This document shows, piece by piece, positions 13,868 to 17,220 of a stretch of DNA of 17,220 bases. The notes below the pieces were generated by a model. It had not been told where the DNA came from. It did not search any database and saw only the letters and a program-made list of their open reading frames with translations. A program made the position numbers and the translations under genes. Numbering within the stretch: position 1 is the first letter of the stretch; the number at the start of each line of letters is the position of its first letter. Source of the stretch: an uncultured Azohydromonas sp. (GTDB lineage: Bacteria; Pseudomonadota; Gammaproteobacteria; Burkholderiales; Burkholderiaceae_C); NCBI RefSeq assembly GCF_937926365.1, contig NZ_CALAOH010000084.1:1-17220 (forward strand). The letters run 5' to 3'.

Positions 13868-14668
13868 TCAGTCCAGCGTCGGCAGCACCGCCGCGCGCAG
13901 CGCGGCACGGCGGCAAGCGAAGTCCGGCAGCACGGCGCGCACATGGGCCCAGAAGGCGGCGCTGTGGTTCATCTCACGCAGGTGCGCCAGCTCGTGCACC
14001 ACCACGTAGTCGATGAGCGCGGGCGCCAGGTGCACCAGGCGCCAGTTCAGGCGGATCACGCCGGCGGCGCTGGCACTGCCCCAACGCGTGCGGGCCGCCG
14101 ACAGCGCCAGCCGCGCCGGCCGCACGCCCATCAGCGGCGCATGCAGCGCGCAGCGCTCCCTGAACACCTCCAGCGCCCGCGCTTGCAGCCAGCCGCGCAG
14201 CGCGGCAGCCCATTGCGCCGATGTCGCCGCCTCGGCCAGCGGCACGTGCAGCAGCGCGTCCGCGGCATCGAGGCGCCAGGCGGCGGAGCTGGCCTGCAGC
14301 CGCAGCGGCGCGCCCAGGAAGGGCAGCAGCGCCTGCGCGCCCCAGACCGGCGGCTGCGCCTCGCGGCGGCGTTCCTGCTGCACCTGCTGCGCGGCGAGGT
14401 GGCGCAGGATCCACGCCGCCTTGGCCTGCAGCGCCTGCTCCACCTGCGCCAGCGTGGCGCTGCGCGGCACGGCCACGCGCAGCCCCTGCGCGTCCACCAC
14501 CAGTCCGATGCTGCGCCGGCTGCTGCGGCGCAAGGCGTAGTGCGCCACCTCGCCGCCGGGCAGCCGCAGCGCGTAGCGCGCCTCGGGATGGCGCCAGGGC
14601 GAGGAAACCGGCGCGGCGGCCCCTTCGGGCACTGCCGCGTCCAGCGGTAAGGGCGCGCCGCGGCTCAA
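13868..14668 (-). CDS. YgjP-like M48-type zinc metallopeptidase
   Basis: The 266-residue protein is of the YgjP/DUF45 (SprT-like/WLM-related) metallopeptidase group. The zinc motif is HELAH (225-229), with a third ligand candidate H235 in MNHSAAFW. The preceding RTRWGSAS and IRLNWRL segments (193-210) are the family signature. It has no signal peptide or membrane segment and is presumably cytoplasmic; the natural substrate is unknown. The start is uncertain: the frame opens at a TTG at 14668, 13 bp after the plsC stop, without a good ribosome binding site. A GTG at codon 13 (14632) is an alternative. The first 30 residues are Ala/Pro rich and not part of the domain. It is the last gene of the glyS operon. 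Confidence 0.85.
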   Translation of the reverse strand: MSRGAPLPLDAAVPEGAAAPVSSPWRHPEARYALRLPGGEVAHYALRRSSRRSIGLVVDAQGLRVAVPRSATLAQVEQALQAKAAWILRHLAAQQVQQERRREAQPPVWGAQALLPFLGAPLRLQASSAAWRLDAADALLHVPLAEAATSAQWAAALRGWLQARALEVFRERCALHAPLMGVRPARLALSAARTRWGSASAAGVIRLNWRLVHLAPALIDYVVVHELAHLREMNHSAAFWAHVRAVLPDFACRRAALRAAVLPTLD

Positions 14669-14681
14669 GGTCGGGGGAAAG

Positions 14682-15461
14682 TCAGGAGCGGGCAGCGGCG
14701 GGCTGCGTAGCGGCGGGCGTGTAGGCCTCGGGGTCCAGGCGGCGCATCTCGGACTCGATCCAGCCCTCCACCTCGCGCGTGAGCGCGTCCGGGCTGCGGC
14801 CCTGCACCGGGATGGGCGCGCCGATGGAGATGTCGATCACGCCCGGCTGCAGCAGCCAGCTCTTGCGCGGCCAGCAGCGCGCGGAGGTCACGGCGATGGG
14901 CACCAGTGGCACGCCCGCGGCCAGCGCCAGCCGCGCGGCGCCGCTCTGGTAGCGCGCCTGCTGCCCGCGCGGCGTGCGCGTGCCCTCGGGGAACATGATC
15001 ACCCAGGTGCCGCGCGACATGAACTTGCGGCCCTGTGAGGCGACCTTGTTCCAGGCCTCGGTGCGCTTGCTGCGGTCGATGTGGATCATGTCCAGCCGCC
15101 ACATGGCCCAGCCGAAGAACGGGATGTAGAGCAGCTCGCGCTTGAACACGTAGGCCAGCGGGTGCGGCATCAGCGCCGGGAAGGCAAAGGTCTCCCAGGT
15201 GGACTGGTGCTTGGCCGCCAGCACCACCGCCTCGTTCTTGCCCTTGGGCAGGTGCTCCATGCCCTGGATGCGCCAGCGCACGCCGCAGATCCAGCGCGCG
15301 CCCAGGATGGCCGTGCGCAGCCAGCCCGCGCACACCCAGTACAGCGGGTCGCCGCGCATGAAGAGCGACAGGAACACCGCCGTCAGCGCCCAGGGAATGA
15401 CGGTGGCGGTGAGGAACAGCAAGTACAGCGCCGAGCGCAGCACGGACAGCAAGCGGCCCAT
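14682..15461 (-). CDS. plsC: 1-acyl-sn-glycerol-3-phosphate acyltransferase (PlsC family)
   Basis: PlsC transfers an acyl group to lysophosphatidic acid at the inner membrane to make phosphatidic acid for phospholipids. The 259-residue protein has an N-terminal hydrophobic region (about 10-33), the acyltransferase block I as KHQSTWE (H85 with E90), block III FPEGTR (157-162), and block IV VPLVPIAVTS near 184-193. Block I normally reads H(X4)D; here the acid is glutamate. A different lysophospholipid or acyl acceptor is therefore possible and the symbol is provisional. Its ATG shares one base with the TGA of the gmhB-like gene (TGATG), indicating coupling. The stop is 13 bp from the YgjP-like start. 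Confidence 0.85.
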   Translation of the reverse strand: MGRLLSVLRSALYLLFLTATVIPWALTAVFLSLFMRGDPLYWVCAGWLRTAILGARWICGVRWRIQGMEHLPKGKNEAVVLAAKHQSTWETFAFPALMPHPLAYVFKRELLYIPFFGWAMWRLDMIHIDRSKRTEAWNKVASQGRKFMSRGTWVIMFPEGTRTPRGQQARYQSGAARLALAAGVPLVPIAVTSARCWPRKSWLLQPGVIDISIGAPIPVQGRSPDALTREVEGWIESEMRRLDPEAYTPAATQPAAARS

Positions 15462-16063
15462 CAGCGGCTCTCCTCGACGTCCACGCGCGCCTCGCGCTGC
15501 TCGCGCTGCAGCAGGTAGTCGGCAAAGGCGCTGAGGTCCTGGTGCACCTGCAGCCCCGGCACCTGCGCCGCGAGCTGCTGCAACTGCGCCTCGTCCAGCG
15601 CCGCGCCGCGGCCGCTGCGCAGCAGGTGCGGCTGGCAGCCCGCGGCACGCGCGGCAAGCATGTCGCGCGCGGTGTCGCCCACCAGCGGCACCTGGGTCAG
15701 GTCCGCGCCGTAGCGCCGGCCAATGTCCAGCATCAGCCCGGGCAGCGGCTTGCGGCAGTCGCAATGGTCCTCGGGCGTGTGCGGGCACAGGAACACCGCG
15801 TCGATGCGCCCGCCCTGCTGCTGCAGCACTTTCATCATGTGCGCGTGCACCGCGTTGAGTGAGGCCATGTCGATCATCCCGCGCCCGATGCCGGCCTGGT
15901 TGGTGGCGACCACCACATGCCAGCCGGCATGGTTGAGCCGCGCCACGGCCTCCAGCGCGCCAGGCACCGGCGTCCACTCCGAGGGCTCCTTGACGTGGTC
16001 CTCGCGGTACTGGTTGAGGATGCCGTCGCGCCCCAGGATGACGAGCTTGGGGATGGGGTTCAT
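15461..16063 (-). CDS. gmhB: GmhB-family HAD phosphatase lacking the nucleophile aspartate
   Basis: GmhB removes the 7-phosphate from D-glycero-D-manno-heptose 1,7-bisphosphate during lipopolysaccharide core heptose synthesis. The 200-residue protein has the family layout: motif II ATNQAG (T54, N55), a zinc loop C93-P-H95 with C101-D-C103, K105, and motif III/IV VGDTARD (D130, D134). Motif I, however, reads LGRDGIL instead of the usual LDRDG: the position of the nucleophile (residue 11) is Gly (GGG codon), while the second acid D13 is kept. I checked the codons and the frame is intact. It may be inactive, work differently, or be a lineage-specific variant, so the symbol marks family only. Its ATG overlaps the glyS stop (ATGA). 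Confidence 0.8.
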   Translation of the reverse strand: MNPIPKLVILGRDGILNQYREDHVKEPSEWTPVPGALEAVARLNHAGWHVVVATNQAGIGRGMIDMASLNAVHAHMMKVLQQQGGRIDAVFLCPHTPEDHCDCRKPLPGLMLDIGRRYGADLTQVPLVGDTARDMLAARAAGCQPHLLRSGRGAALDEAQLQQLAAQVPGLQVHQDLSAFADYLLQREQREARVDVEESR

Positions 16064-17220
16064 TGCGCCAGCCGCGACAGGTCGGCCACGCGGTTCATCG
16101 CCGCGTGCAGCGTGGACAGCAGCGCCAGGCGGTTGGCGCGCAGCGCCGCGTCCTCGGCATTGACCATGACGTGGTCGAAGAAGGCATCCACCGGCGCCTT
16201 GAGCGCCGCCAGCGCCTGCAGCGAGCCCTGGTAGTCGCCGGCCTCGAAGGCGCTGTCGGCCTGGGGTGCCACGGCCTGCAGCGCCTCGTACAGCGCGCCT
16301 TCGGCGCTCTCGCGCAGCAGCGCGGTGTCCACCGCCGCCCCCACGCCGCTCTCGCTCTTCTTGAGGATGTTGCCCACGCGCTTGTTGGCCGCGGCCAGCG
16401 ACGCGGCCTCGGGCAGCGCCGAGAACGCGCGCACGGCGGCCAGCCGCTTGGGCACCTGGCCCAGGCGCTCGGGGCGCAGCGCCAGCACCGCGTCCACCTC
16501 CTGCGCGCTGTAGCCCTGCTCGCGCAGCGACACCGCCAGGCGGTCGAACATGAAGTCCAGCAGCGCGGCGCTGGGGTCGGTGACGAGCTCGCCGAAGGCC
16601 GGCACGGCCTGCGCCAGCAGCTCGGGCAGCGACAGCGGCAGGTTCTTCTCGGTCAGCAGCCGGATCACGCCCAGCGCGTGGCGGCGCAGCGCGAAGGGGT
16701 CCTTGTCGCCGGTGGGCAGCTGGCCGATGCCGAACAGGCCCACCAGCGTCTCCAGCTTGTCGGCCAGCGCCAGCACGGTGCCGGTGTGGTTGCGCGGCAG
16801 CACGTCGCCGGCGAAGCGCGGCTTGTAGTGGTCCTCGATGGCGATGGCCACGCCGTCGCGCAGGCCCTCGTGGCGCGCGTAGTAGCCGCCCATGATTCCC
16901 TGCAGCTCCGGGAACTCGCCCACCATGTCGGTCAGCAGGTCGGTCTTGGCCAGCAGCGCGGCCTCCTTGACCTTGCTGTCGAGCACCTCGAACTCGTCCT
17001 TGGCTTCCACCGTGTACGGCACGGTGGCCAGGCGCAGCTGGTTGACGATGGCGTGCGCGATGGCCTGTACGCGCTCGGCGCGCTGGCCCTGCGTGCCCAG
17101 CTTGCCGTGGTAGACCACCTTGGCCAGGCCCGGCACGCGCGAGGCCAGCGTTTTCTTGCGGTCCTGGTCGAAGAAGAACTTGGCGTCGGCCAGGCGCGGG
17201 CGCACCACGCGCTCGTTGCC
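16060..17220 (-). CDS. glyS: Glycyl-tRNA synthetase beta subunit, C-terminal part (partial)
   Basis: GlyS pairs with GlyQ in the alpha2beta2 bacterial enzyme that charges tRNA(Gly). The window holds 386 residues of the C-terminal half, beginning inside the gene with GNERVVRPRLADAKFFFDQD. Conserved GlyS segments include GIMGGYYARHEG, HYKPRFAGDVLP, GDKDPFALRRHALG, and the helical anticodon-binding region toward the end. The reading frame runs without interruption through the window edge, so no start can be given. glyQ is expected further upstream. The stop overlaps the ATG of the gmhB-like gene by four bases, and glyS, gmhB, plsC and the YgjP-like gene form one operon. Confidence 0.97.
   Translation of the reverse strand, partial: GNERVVRPRLADAKFFFDQDRKKTLASRVPGLAKVVYHGKLGTQGQRAERVQAIAHAIVNQLRLATVPYTVEAKDEFEVLDSKVKEAALLAKTDLLTDMVGEFPELQGIMGGYYARHEGLRDGVAIAIEDHYKPRFAGDVLPRNHTGTVLALADKLETLVGLFGIGQLPTGDKDPFALRRHALGVIRLLTEKNLPLSLPELLAQAVPAFGELVTDPSAALLDFMFDRLAVSLREQGYSAQEVDAVLALRPERLGQVPKRLAAVRAFSALPEAASLAAANKRVGNILKKSESGVGAAVDTALLRESAEGALYEALQAVAPQADSAFEAGDYQGSLQALAALKAPVDAFFDHVMVNAEDAALRANRLALLSTLHAAMNRVADLSRLAQ

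Noticed and set aside
15461..16063. gmhB-like gene as a pseudogene
   Set aside because: The frame is intact, other catalytic and zinc residues are conserved, and both junctions overlap neighbours, so a missing nucleophile alone does not support calling decay.
1..17220. CRISPR array, insertion sequence, prophage or defence island
   Set aside because: No spaced direct repeats, transposase, integrase or phage-like proteins are visible, and base and codon use are uniform.

Overview
The window looks like ordinary chromosomal DNA of a high-GC betaproteobacterium, most likely Burkholderiales and probably Comamonadaceae. The reasons are the strong GC preference at third codon positions, the glyS-gmhB-plsC-M48 peptidase order, the carbonic anhydrase-aceK pair, and the protein-level character of the genes. 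The family placement is inference; no rRNA or other taxonomic marker is present. Genes are tightly packed and mostly on the minus strand. No stretch without a gene exceeds 300 bases, and I see no phage, transposase, CRISPR array, tRNA or rRNA.

Layout: (1) 2-556, the 3' end of ahpF (peroxide defence), closed by a bidirectional terminator and followed by a REPIN-like inverted repeat. (2) 753-3256, a two-gene minus-strand unit: a cNMP/CBS/DUF294 protein translationally coupled to a DnaQ-like exonuclease. (3) 3392-5955, five minus-strand genes: HCCA-isomerase-like protein, rhodanese, YbaK-type deacylase, DUF1289 protein and a second HCCA-isomerase-like protein. The last three are joined by ATGA overlaps, and a palindromic repeat splits the group after the rhodanese. 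(4) 6057-6686, a lone plus-strand ECF-type permease (COG3235-like), ended by a terminator shared with the converging SDR gene. (5) 6756-12502, a minus-strand run with gaps under 100 bp: hotdog thioesterase, beta-carbonic anhydrase, AceK, an unknown membrane-anchored protein, thiolase and SDR. It has an acetyl-CoA and glyoxylate-bypass flavour. (6) 12565-13623, a divergent metallo-beta-lactamase-fold hydrolase. (7) 13624-13867, a 244-bp convergent gap with several inverted repeats and a minus-strand terminator. (8) 13868-17220, a minus-strand operon read as glyS, gmhB-like, plsC, M48/YgjP peptidase, with overlapping or nearly touching ends.

I did not find a clearly new multi-gene system. The points most worth checking are a GmhB-family protein whose HAD nucleophile aspartate is glycine, the structured gap at 13624-13867, the REPIN-like element whose two hairpins differ by base-pair-preserving changes, the Pro/Ala-rich tail on the carbonic anhydrase, and the unidentified membrane-anchored gene beside aceK. 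Starts were chosen from family alignment, overlaps and ribosome binding sites; uncertain ones are marked.
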